NCBI GenBank assembly: GCA_027886175.1
Contig: JAJNNQ010000026.1
Span: forward strand, 24,880,001-24,944,000
Length of the DNA: 64,000 nucleotides
Reading direction: 5' to 3'
DNA from: Phylloscopus collybita
Lineage: Eukaryota; Chordata; Aves; Passeriformes; Phylloscopidae
Under the pieces are notes generated by a model that saw only the letters and a list, made by a program, of their open reading frames with translations, was not told the origin of the DNA and made no database searches. Of the stretch, positions 25,201-36,700 are shown piece by piece (positions within the stretch are counted from its first letter, which is position 1; every line of letters begins with the position of its first letter). The translations under genes were made by a program, and so were the position numbers.

Positions 25201-27911
25201 TGTGTCCAGTAACTGAGCTAGGATCCAGCTTTTTTCTTCCAGTATCCAGTGCTCTGTAGGTGCACAGCCAAAAGCATCACCACCTTGAACAGGTCAAGTG
25301 ACACAGTATGATGTTTATGTGGGTGGGATTCATGAATCAGGCATTGAGGATCCAATCCAACAGGTATATCCTCAGCATGCTGACAGATGTAGACAATACT
25401 GTGGTTAAGCACTTAAAATACTGCCACTTCCCAAGTCACTTCCAACTATAAAGATTATTGTTTCATTTCTGAAAAGCTACCTTATCTGCTGCTCTGATCT
25501 GATTTTATGAAATTCAAATATTAAAAAATCATAATATTTATAATTTGCAAAACATTGTTTTTGAACTTACATGAATCATATGCAACAAGTTGTAAATCCC
25601 TCCAAATGACCACCATAACTAACACTGTTTTCTCAAAAGGCATTTGTATCACTCAACCAAATCACTTTCAGTTTTGACTGGTGCTTTTGGGATGCAGAGA
25701 GGCAAAAGGAAATGGAAAAGTTAAGATAGTGGATATTCTGGAAGTGACATATTCTAAGTTAGCTTATTCCACAACTCCAACAAGAAGCACAAGCTTTCTG
25801 AGAAGCACTATGAGAAAGGTTGAGTTACAATGACTTTTTACAAACAAGGGTGGAGTTGAAATCCATCATCCATCAGAAACCAGCTTAGACTTAAGAATGC
25901 TAGCACTGTATTTGTCTCCATTAGATTACCCAACAACACGTGAACCAAACAAACATGACTATAATTATTCTGACATTCCAATGTTTTATAATGTGATTTA
26001 AAGTCATTCCAGGAAACAAAAAATCCAACTCATTTGACCTCCATAATACGCTTAATCAAAAGGAGAGCTTTAGTCTCATAAAACCAATATTTGCTATAGA
26101 AACAATTTAACTATAACTGCACATATCTTATCAAGCTTCCTAGTAAAAAAATCCATAATCCTCTTCAGTTGCAAGAGTCAAAGTCCAGCTTCTGGTCATT
26201 TAAAAAAGTCTATTCTTTTCAGGTTGTTGCTGTTCCTCCCTAAACTTTCCTGTCCTCCCAAACATGTTCTCCTGAAGAATGTGGCTGAGCAGCACTTACC
26301 TTTGTGCACTAAAAGGAATTCATTGCAGTGACCTGTTTTTCTTATCTTGTGAACATACAAAAACTACAATGGGAAAGTGTTTTACATATCTCACTACTCA
26401 CACAGAGTAGATTGTACCAGCTGTGCCATTATTTCACTAATTCCCCTATCCCTTCAGCTCAAGAGATGAAGCTTCAGTAAATTAATACCACAAAGGAAAA
26501 AGTACAAGTGAGGCAGTTGTTTGAAGGTTCTCCATTATTTAACAGCTCTTCAATATTCCCCTTGCCTGATCTTCAGCCTTTTAACTCCAAGACTGAAGTC
26601 TTCTCTGGTTTGGCTTTTCTAGATAACTGTAGGAATTGTAAACTTAAAGTTACTTAGCTCATACTACCAGCTTCCTGACAAAGGTAAAGCTGCTTTAAAA
26701 CACTGAAAACCATTTATCTATGAGTCTGTATGTAGTACAGTTGCACAAGTGTAAAATTTTATTGATAAACTGGAGAAAGTGAAGCAGAGAAAATTACAGT
26801 CACCTTGGAATGATTCGGTAAAAAAAATGGGCATAAACTATTTCCTGAAAACAGTGAAGCACTGCTGAGGGAGAAAAGTAAAGGCTACTTTTAAAGTAAC
26901 ATTTCTCTTAGGCACAAAAGAACATTGATTGTCCTTATCAGGGAGGAGCAGCAAAGCCTGCCTCCCCAGCCCTACAAAGAAGTGCTTGGAATTCGAGACA
27001 AAGCTTACCAACACAAGTAGAAATTCAGGTCAGAAAGAGCAGGAGACACTAAGGCTTGTAGAAACATGCCTGTCTGCCTATTCAAAGGCTTCGCATTGCA
27101 ATTCAATTGAATCTGCCTAATGCATGCTTAAAACAACACGAGGTGATTTAGAAATGTACCCGCACGCACAATGCCTCCCTCTTCCCACAAGAAGGTTTCA
27201 GAAACTTCTCTACAGCGTCCCTACAGGCTAAACCCACTGTCCAGCTTCCCTAAACACTGAAGATCAATGTTTCCACTCATTCAACAACCGCATTTTGGGA
27301 TCTGTGAATTATTTTAAGCTCATGAAGCATTTATAGTCACAGGTTTTATTAAACAAACAAAAAGCAGTTACAACAATTTACCTCTTGGGGGTCTAAGAAC
27401 TTTCAGATGTGTGGAAGATGCTGCAGGGAGAACTCCAAAACCAAATGAAGGGAAAATTCACATTACTCTTAGCTCCTTCTCATTCGCTTCGATTACTTCC
27501 ATTTCTCATTCTTTAGAATGACCCTCAAAATATTTTATGCACTAGACTCTTAGAATTACGTGTGACAATTACATATTTTTATCTTCTTCAGCACAAAACA
27601 AATTAAACCAAGTATCGAGACCAATAAATACTCTAGTAATTTCCAGATAAAGTTATATTTATGGAAACTAAAGCCTTTTCTGAGTATACAATCAGTGTAT
27701 TTCTCAGGAATGTTTCAGCCAAATGCCTATCATTTGACCTGGGTATTCTGAAGATTTCAACAGGAGTCATACACAAAGAGTTTAGCTCATTATATTTGCC
27801 AAAACAAAAGCTTACTCGAGACTACATGGACCTTCCATTTTAAAATAAAGAGTAATTTAACAAAGTATGTCTACAGAGATTGGAAAAATAATTATGTCAC
27901 AATGACACTGC

Positions 27912-27986
27912 TTTTTGTTTGTTTGTTGGTTGGTTGGTTGGTTTGGTGGTGGTTTTTTTTGTTTTGTTTTTTTTTTTTTTTTTTTT
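27912..27986. repeat. Compound T-rich microsatellite (GTTT/GGTT/poly-T)
   Basis: A run of GTTT units, then GGTT units, then GGTGGTGG, then a poly-T of more than 20 bases. It is a simple-sequence tract, likely polymorphic. Confidence 0.95.
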
Positions 27987-29000
27987 GTCAGTCAGTATTA
28001 CATATAGAAGTTTCTGGTCAATTACAGCAGGTCAGATACTAATCTGAGAAACATCCATTCTTACAAGCAGCTAGCCTACAATTTGACCCAAACTGAATTA
28101 CAGGTAGAAATCAATGTATTCTGACACCGTTTTTAGAAGCAGACAGGGTAGGATCTATATGGGGTACTCCTTATTCTCAATGGGGAAATAATTCTGTCTC
28201 ATGGATTCTCAGGATCCCAAAAAATAGCTGATGTAGTGCTAAAGGCTGGAGGAGATGGCAGTTGTATGACTCAAACACTTTTTCTTTCCTTTCACTAATG
28301 TTTAGTTCCAGAAAGACGATAATAAGTTTAAAACTTTCCATAAGACTGTTTAGAGACATGAAATACAGTAACCACCCTCTTCTCTAGATGCAGATTCCCA
28401 CATAACTAGCTAATAATAGTGTTTCCTTTGTCACTTTCCTCCATCCTTAGCATGGATCTAAGGACACCCCCTGCAAAGCCTACAGAAAAAAGAAAAGCCT
28501 CTGTGATGCAACACTGAGAACAGCAGGAACCTACCCCATAATTGAAGTTCTTAAATGCTGTGATAACACATATTAAAAAAAAACCAAAAAACTAACAGGA
28601 AAGAGATGTCACAGCTCTAGCCCTTTATAACAGTACCTTCAATCATTGAATCATCTGTTCTGCTCTAGTTAGGATGCACTCAGATGTACTGCTCACTAGA
28701 TGAAGAAGGTTGAGTATCACCAGCATGCAAACCGTTACCCATATCCTGTCATCTTCTTGTTGGCCAACCCAGAAAAAAAAGTCAACAGAGAAGACATGTG
28801 CAATTTAAATTGCTTGTCAAACTCAGACTTGGTTTGCTGGGTTAATAGATAGTTGTGAGGATTATATTGCTCTGCTAACTGCATATGTACCTTGCAGGCA
28901 GACAGGGTAAGGAGAGAGCAGAATCAAAAACTCCTATCGGTAACCTCCTTGCAGACTGGAGATGGGGGTGAGTGAACTGTATGTCTCTCTCTACCTCTCC

Positions 29001-29018
29001 AAAAAAAAAAAAAAAAAA
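29001..29018. repeat. Poly-A run (18 A)
   Basis: Uninterrupted A18 within SH3BGRL2 intron 1. No retroposed gene body was recognised on either side. Confidence 0.95.
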
Positions 29019-30218
29019 CCACCAAAATACAAAACTATGTATATTGTTCAGCCCATGGGGCACGAAACAGAAACTAAAACCAGCAATGCTACACTACCAC
29101 AGCGTGAACCAACTGCCCATGCAGGGAAGATGATGTTTCTCTTATGCTAAATGGACACGGATTACGGAGTTCTGAAGATGCTGTGTTTACTCAGTTGGCT
29201 GCTGAAATGGATAATTAGTTTTTATTAGCTGCAATGCAGCCACTAAGCATTTTGAACTCTTCATGCCGAAACATATCAGAACGCATACCTGTCATCATGT
29301 TACTGATCTGAAAACTAGATCCATACAGTATAAGGCTAAAGGAACAGAATGCACAATAAACCTTCAGATAGGAATGTACTACCTCCTTCTGCAACACAGA
29401 AAGTGCTGCTGCCCTCACTGCTGAAGCATAAAGAATATCAATTACACCTAAATCCTTTTGATGTTTCTTTTTAAAGAACGAATTCAGTAGGACGTTTATG
29501 CCCAGATTTCCTTAACAAAAAGCTGTCACTTTATATGAAAATATGGAAATTCATAGGTCACACGCATAATTAATTTAACAACAGAATGATGTACAAGCTT
29601 CAGTCAAACAGAGTGCAGTGATACCTTTCAAAAGCGAGTCTGAGAAGAGCTGTACCTATTCCAGAGTATTTCTTAATGCAGAGAGGTGCTGTTGGCCTCA
29701 AGGCTGTCCCTAGGCTCTCCTTGTATTTATCTGTCCAGCCTGCCGTGGGTGGCAGGCACCGCGGCACCGCACCTGCCCGGGCTCGGCTCCCCTCGGGATG
29801 GTCTCCCCTGCACCGCGGCGCTGATCGCGTCCCAACAGGGAAAGTTTAGCCCCACTTAACAGCCTCTGAGACCCTTTAAACACACCCAAGATTTGTCCCC
29901 TACAAAGGCTTCGGGGTGCTTGCTTTGCAAAAGGCAATTTACGAACTAGTTAAGCTTCAGCAGCCTTGCGGAGGAGAGTTGTCTCTCCCGCCTCCCTCGC
30001 ACACGCAACCGCGGCAAATTCAGCCCCACGTCCCAGGGCAGCCCACGGACGGCCTGGGGTCCGTGCCGGCGTGCGGGGACAAGGCTCGGAGCCGAGGGCA
30101 GGCTGGGCAGCGCGGGAAGGACGAGCTGCCAGCCCCGCGCAGTGCCCGGCCCCGCAGGCTGAGCCCTGCCCGCGGCGGCCGCGCTCCTCTCCTGTCCCCG
30201 CCGCTCGCCCCCACTCAC

Positions 30219-30263
30219 CGCCACCGAGCCAGAGGAGGAGGCGACGAAGACGCGGATCACCAT
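30219..30263 (-). CDS. SH3BGRL2: SH3BGRL2 coding exon 1 (residues 1-15)
   Basis: Read on the minus strand, an ATG at 30,263-30,261 in a good context (AAGATGG) opens 15 codons, MVIRVFVASSSGSVA, followed by a canonical GTGAGT donor at 30,218-30,213. This is the invariant N-terminus of the SH3BGR-like family: the first beta strand of a thioredoxin-like fold in which the redox CxxC is replaced by a Ser-Ser-Ser-Gly loop. The exon ends in phase 0 and joins cleanly to the IKKRQQD start of exon 2 at 9,678. The product is expected to be a small protein of about 107 residues. Family members are described as cytosolic or nuclear adaptors that carry a proline-rich SH3/EVH1-binding stretch; no enzymatic role is known. 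The frame is also open upstream of this ATG, but homology places the start here. Confidence 0.93.
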
Positions 30264-30338
30264 CTTCACCTCATGAGCCGCGGCGACAGGAGCGGTCGGG
30301 ACGGGGCAGCGAGGCTGCCAGGAGCCGCTCCCCCGCAC

Positions 30339-30359
30339 GGGACGGGGCCGGGGCCGGGG
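30339..30359 (+). promoter_or_regulatory. Candidate G-quadruplex tract, plus strand
   Basis: Four G-runs (GGG, then three GGGG runs separated by CC, AC or similar) lie within about 21 bases, some 80-95 bp upstream of the SH3BGRL2 start codon. They are on the strand opposite to the mRNA, so any structure would form in the DNA template strand. The motif is seen directly; folding is inference. Confidence 0.6.
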
Positions 30360-30416
30360 CCGCCCAGCTCCGCCCCGCCGCCGCCCCCGAGCGTGGCCAC
30401 CGCCCGCAGCGCCCCG

Positions 30417-30449
30417 TGCCCTGCCCTGCCCTGCCCTGCCTGCCCTGGG
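30417..30449 (-). promoter_or_regulatory. CCCTG pentamer array; G-rich on the mRNA strand
   Basis: A tandem array of CCCTG-type pentamers on the plus strand reads GGGCA repeated on the minus strand, the sense strand of SH3BGRL2. It gives at least four GGG runs and could form a quadruplex in DNA, or in the 5' UTR RNA if transcription starts further upstream. It is also a length-variable microsatellite candidate. Confidence 0.6.
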
Positions 30450-30780
30450 AGCGCAGCCCCTCTCGGGCGAGCCGGCTCCGGCTCCCGGCTGGCAGGAGGC
30501 AGCGATAGCGGCGAGAGGCGGGGGTGTGCGGGCGGCGCGCAGGGACCGACGGGCGCTGTAGTCCTCCCCGGGCGGGGACAGCCCTAGCGCGGAGCCAGGA
30601 GGGAGCGAGCAAGGAGCCCGCCCGCCCCCAGCCGCCGGGGAAACGGAGGCATGCGGCAGCCTGCCCGCCCCAGCTGCCCCCGTGCGCCTGGGAGAGGCTG
30701 AGAGGGGCTTGTGCCGCCCTCCAGGTGCGCTGCCCGCAGGTCGAGGTAGGTGAACAACGCCTGAAATTGCTCCCCCCGCC

Positions 30781-33700
30781 ACCAGGGCCGCTCCTCGCTC
30801 CAGCTCAGGCTGCTCCTGGTCCGCCTACCCCAGAGGGAGCCTTCAAATCTGATCCGCTGGGGCCGGGTCTGGCCCCTTGGTCGCCTCTTACTGCGGCAAA
30901 GGGGTGGAAAATGAGCCGGTTTGGACAGGCATTCCTGTCAAGGCAAGTAACAGGGACAACGCAGGAGAGGGCAACGCTGGGTGAGAGAGCTGTCCTACGC
31001 CATATATCCCGAAGAAGTTAAACAGTGCTGCCCATTTTCCATCCATCCTGGTATGGATGCCCAGTTCCCAGTATTGTCAGCTGTGGAACAGATGTTATTA
31101 ATCATCAGGATAAGCAGATAACCCCAAATAACCCCTCTTCAGTCAGCTCATCTGCAAGTCACCAAGGGGAACTCAGTCCTCATCAGCTTTTGGGTCTGTG
31201 AGGGTGCAGCCTGCCTTTAAATAAAGTCAAGAACCACACAGCTGACAACCTTATACATGTTACTACAGTCGTAGCCCTCATCCTCTTACTTCCCTGCACG
31301 CAGCCAGATGGTTGCTCATTCCCTCTGTCTAAATTTCCCCTTCACATCATTTCACCCCAATGATCAAGTGTGCTGTGTCATCCTCCTTCACACCTTTGCG
31401 TTGCCACTGCCCTCAGTGAATTTCCACTGTTCAGACTAAACACAGACCTCAGCTTGCTGCTAAATAGATCCTTAAAACTTGCTGTACATTTTAATATTGA
31501 TTGTTTATTTTGAAATCCTGAATTTCTTGAGGAAGGTACCTAGCAAGAGCCATAAAACTCTCAGTGCTCTCTTAGAGCTTCGTTTATCTTGTGGGAGTCA
31601 TTGGGAAGATTTCTACTGATTTCACTGTCCTCTGGACCGGAGCTTAATGTCAGGAATATAAAGTCCTAAAGTGGGAATTCAAGTACCAGTCTTGCAGAGA
31701 TGTGTGCATTACTTTGCTTTCGTTAAAGTGCTTGTTGAAAGAAAAAAAGAGTAGACTTTATTGGAGTGCACTTAGGTACAAAGGTTAAGATTTTCTGGCT
31801 TCAGTGCTCCTGTCTTCACTTGAGCATAACTTTTACTATGGGAACCACAAACAGGGGAACGACAAGTGTTTATTGTTTAATTGCTGCTGAATGACCAGGG
31901 AAAGCAGCAAAGGAGACAATGTTGGTTTGTAAGGCAACACCAAGCAACTATTTAAAATTTTGTGATAGGTAAGTATAGGAATTGGTTGAAAAATTCTCGT
32001 TACCTTACTCAGTGAATTTCCTTCACGCTGCAGGATTATTTCTGACAACAATTTTTCCTGCATTTCTCAAAGTTTTCTTTAAAAGATGGAGGTGCTTACT
32101 TCCTGCTTATTTGTCTATTTACTGACTACTAGAAAATACTTGGTTTAATATTCTGTTTTGGCCATACTCTCATTTTATGAAATGAATAAAATCAGGGCAA
32201 CTCATGGCAGCTGCTTGTACCTGATTCACTCACAGCACTAATACATGGATTTAAACTATAATAAGTTCTGCTTGCTAATATATTTCATAAATACTGCAAA
32301 GCAGATAAAAAGCAAGATTTTGAAGGGTGCTGGACATCTTTATCTCTCACTAAATAGAAGAAGAGAATGCTTCTAAATCTCAGAGACAGGCTTGACACAT
32401 AACCAATAACCCAGAGAAGGCATGTGGCAATGGCATTATATGGAAAAAACATGAGCTGTAAATAAAAAAATTAAGAATTCTAATGGAACTGTAAAAACTG
32501 TAACTAAGGTATTTTTTAAGATTCTTCCCTCTTCCTATAAGAATCTTCTTTTTTGTTAGCTCCAGAAGCCACAGATACAGTCTCCTTTCCAATCTGGAAA
32601 ACAAATTTCATTTCAGTTCATTTGAAAATGTTTATAAGCATAAATTGTCAAAAGCTATGGGGTAAAAACGACAGACAAGACACTTCACATTTTTCTTTTT
32701 TGTTGTTTTTAGAGTCTCCCTTTTGTTCTTATAGCCCTAGGGTTCACAGGTTCCTACAGTTGGAACATCAAAACAGAGTCTGAGCCCCTAAACTCATGGC
32801 CAGAGTTGATAGACTCAAATTGAACTAAAGTACCAGAGCTCATGAAGATCTTTCCTCTATCACACTTTGCACAGGTTTAGCCAAAGCTTCAGCATCTTTA
32901 TTCCACACATATTTAGAGAAACCCTCGAAGAGTAGGGGGCTCCATGCCCACATTCAACTTGATAATGAATGCAACAATTCAATGAAAACATCTTTTCAAA
33001 CACTCTTTGTATTACATTTTGAAAAATCTCAGCTTGTATTTCAATGAATTTTCTTGTAAATCTCAATTTTTAAAGTATATTCATAATATTTTGGGCTAAA
33101 AATTCTGCACCTAGGCCTTTTTGGTATCAACTTTGATGCAACATGGGAATTGAAAAATTCAGACAGCTTTCTCATGTCTCTCTTTTGCGAACCTTTCCAT
33201 ACACATAATGAAGTGAGTTCATTATGGGAGTGATCCAGAAAGTTAGGAAAAATAAACACTACACTGAGAAGCTGAAGATTTTAAAGCCTGTAGAGCATCA
33301 TCTTCCTTTATGTGGCTCCTAAGCAGAGAATCACTCCTCTGTGGAGTGTAAAACCTATTGAACATCACCCTGTGATGTTTTGCATTTTCAAGTGGTGTAC
33401 AGGTCAAGACTGAATATCACCCTTTGTCCTGCAGCTGCTGCTGGTAAATGTCCTGAGGCCACACCTTTAACTCCATTTCTATTGTACAGTTCTGGATGCT
33501 TGAAAACAAAATGGTATGAACTTTTAGTTAAGTTGAAGAAATGTAATAAATTAAAAACAATGCTGAAGTGAGTTATGAGCAGTTTCCCATGTTTACAGGA
33601 GGTACAGAAAGACTGGAGTAGACAATGTGAATTTATGGGGGGCAGAGGTAGTTTCTAAAGATTTCATGGTAAGAGTGATTCATTGTTATGCCAGATCTTC

Positions 33701-36700
33701 ATGGAAGATTAAACAGAACTTTACTGCTGCTAAGGTAACAAAGTACACACAAACCCAAGGCTCATGACTATGTGGAAACAGAAGTATAAAAGAACAACTT
33801 TGCACAAAGAACATTCTAGTTATGATAAAAGTTGATTGTATAGTAAGATGCAACAGGCATACAATAAAAATATGGGAGACACAGAAAATTATGTTCAGGG
33901 CTGAAAGAATTGTTAAGGTGGCTTTATTTCCACATGAAAGAAGCAGTCTGTCTGAGGCATTTTAGTTTTCTGGTCTGTGGGTTGTTCGTACCAATCAATT
34001 ATTTCTCTAGGTTCCGTGAAACATTTTTAAGAAGCAGTGAAGTCTCATGGGCTCTGCAACAGTCTACATGAATTTCTAAAGAAGTCTTTATCACTTTTTA
34101 AAAATTCCGAGTACCAAAACATGTTGAAAATAACAGATTTAGAATGCCATTAAAAGCTCTGACAGTTCAGATCAATCTTTTCTGGTAGAAATGTGACTGT
34201 CATGGTAGGGAGCAGAAAATGAAGTTAAAGGGTAGCAAAAGCAGCTTCAATACAGCTCCAGAGTATCATCAGCTGCTCTTGCACTGCAGAACACCAGAGA
34301 AAGATAACTTAAAGGCTCTAAACCTTACAAAATGGCCAAGATAATGTAATGTAAGTACAAGACTGTTTCACTTGTTGAGTAATGGCACTCTGTGGTGGCT
34401 GATAGCTGTCTTGGCCAGACACAGCTTGAAAACACATAAGATAGTGCTGCTTGGAGCCCAACTCTCTGCATACATCCTAGAAACTACTGTATTTTTAAGG
34501 TATCATTGTATTCACAGAAACTACCTCCAGGGCACATTTTCTCCATTGCTCTTAAATGCTTGCAGCTGTGGGCTGTGCATATTCTTGTGAATCCTCTTCT
34601 ATATGCACAACAGGTCAAGCAGCTCCTCATCAGAATCACTCTATCACTCACAAAATTTTTTGGATGTTTTATTAATCATTGATATTTCTCAATAACAAAC
34701 TCAGTTTCATCCAAGACTCTGTTCTTTCTAGAACCTTCACTGTAGCCAGAGCATTTCTTAGATTTACATTCAGAGCATTTCTCAGTTTTTCCCAGAATCA
34801 GATTTTAGAGATAACATCCCAAGATAGAGCTCTTTCTCTTTTGACTTGAATTACTCTGAAGCTATGACAAAGCCCATGTGCAAAGCAGGCTCTTGGGAAG
34901 AGACAGAGCTGGAACAATTTTGAGAAAACTTTTGATTCTCGCGTTTACAAATTTGTGGCATGTTAAGGAGAGCAGAGAGGTACAGCTGTTGTCCATTTCA
35001 GAATTATTTCTGTACCATCTCTTTATAACTGACAGAATAAAATAAACCTAAACAAACAAACAAAAGTTTAAAATTCCAGAGATCTTAAGTAAACCTTCCT
35101 TCATGCCACTTAAAACTAAATGAACTTTGATAATTACAAAGCTGCATGAGTCCATTCTTCTCAGTGGCTGCTCTTTAGTTGAAGTCACAATCTCCTGTTC
35201 TTTAGTTAAAATGTGATTCGTTTTAGTATCTGTGCCTGCTTTGATTCCCTCCATGAATTCCCAATACTAAGGACCTTTGAAAAGAAAAACAGTTTCCTGT
35301 GAAATTCCACATCTGATACAGGTCAGTCATCTGACTTGCTCAGTCAACTGAACCTGGAGATTAAAACATCTTTCATGTTCTATATAAACCAGTCATCATT
35401 CCTTAAATTTCCAGCTACATTATTAAGAAGTTCTAGAGTTAATTTTCTACTTGTGTCTTTAACAATCCACTGTTACTGAAGGTGGTGGCTCTGACTGAGG
35501 AGCAGGAATCCAGGCAGGTTTCAGTCAGTGTCAAGCCTTCTACTCTGTCTACACTTTCAGCACAAGATACTGCAAGCAAATCAGGCCCAACAATGTCAAG
35601 TCCAGGAGATTACTAAAGGTTGTTCAAATCTAGATTACTAGATTACATTACTGCAGAGGGATGAGGGATGAAAGCCCCTACAAATTTCATTTCCCCATCT
35701 GCAGTTCCAATGAAACCTAAATTAGCAAGTACTCAAGATGTAAAGTGCACTCCAAGAGCAGCCATGGAACCTTACATTCCTGCCAGCCCTTTCCGGGAGG
35801 GACCTTCTGCCAAGCCCTTGGAAAAACAATCTACCACATTCATTTTGGCTTTCTTTCAGCTCTTTTCCCAGATCTGTTCACTTCCACTCTGACAAGGCAC
35901 TTTAGAAGACTAATTTCTTGCAGGATGCAGAAGTGGGTCGACAATAATATTTACATATGCAAGGACAAAAAGAGAGTAATCTTGCAGAGAATAAGGAGCA
36001 GTTGAGTACAGAATTTTGGCAACTTTCCTAAAATGTATGCACTAAGTGAACTAAGAATAGTTATTATTTTTTATAGGTTTTTTTGAAATTCTTTTAGATG
36101 TTTCACTGAACAGAGGGGTGGAGAAACATCTCAAACATGGAAAGCTGATGTAAATTTGAAGATAAAGATTATGTGTGCTCTGCATGTGAAGCATGGGTTC
36201 AAGCCCACAGATGGAAGCCACACTCCCACTGAAGGGACACAAGACTGCACTTGGTCCCAAGTTTGAGACGATCTTTAGGAACCATCAGAAAAAAATCTTT
36301 GGCCATCTTTAATTCTCATCTCAGAGGCCAAAGGTGTCCCCACCTGCAGCATGGGTGGCCTGTAGTGGTCTGCCAGCCCCAATCCTGTCTCAGGTGCAGC
36401 CCATCTCTCCGCAGAAGATGACACAGAGCCCTTCCCCACAGACAGGAGGCACAAGCAGCATGCATTTAACTCCATAGAAGCAGTGCAGACAACTGCAGCC
36501 AACCTGCTGGCACTCTACTGGACCAGGGAGTGATGCCCTGACATTGGATATCGCTGGCTTCTTGGGCAGAGGCCAAGGAGAATGAAAGAGTGGAGAAATC
36601 ACATGGGTCCTGTTTCCCAAACTGGAGATGGGATGGCCCAGTCTGGAGGGGACTAGCAAGTGGGAGCTGAAGCTGGTAGAGGGAGAAGGCAGAAAAGGAG

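Larger units (their letters stand above)
9679..30218 (-). other. SH3BGRL2: SH3BGRL2 intron 1
   Basis: A 20.5 kb intron bounded by GTGAGT at 30,218-30,213 and AG at 9,680-9,679 on the minus strand. It contains direct-repeat copy B, a CR1 fragment at about 18,605-19,220, a short tandem duplication at 17,341-17,424, a 20-mer-scale duplication at 18,280-18,329, a compound T/GGTT microsatellite at 27,912-27,986 and an A18 run at 29,001-29,018. The remaining AT-rich stretches (about 10.8-17.3, 19.2-27.9 and 29.0-29.7 kb) show no recognisable coding domain or RNA gene. Confidence 0.8.
29740..30780 (-). promoter_or_regulatory. SH3BGRL2: CpG-island promoter and 5' UTR of SH3BGRL2
   Basis: About 1 kb with very high G+C and dense CpG surrounds coding exon 1, in sharp contrast to the AT-rich flanks. 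Transcription runs leftward. No TATA box is visible, as expected for a CpG-island promoter, so start sites are probably dispersed upstream of 30,263, roughly 30,300-30,600. Two G-run arrays lie in the leader and promoter (30,339-30,359 on the plus strand; about 30,417-30,449 on the minus strand). The exact transcription start cannot be fixed from sequence. Confidence 0.8.

Noticed and set aside
29916..30587. Plus-strand frames of 180-223 codons over the SH3BGRL2 island
   Set aside because: They are antisense to SH3BGRL2 exon 1 in very GC-rich DNA; stop-free by composition and without a recognisable domain.
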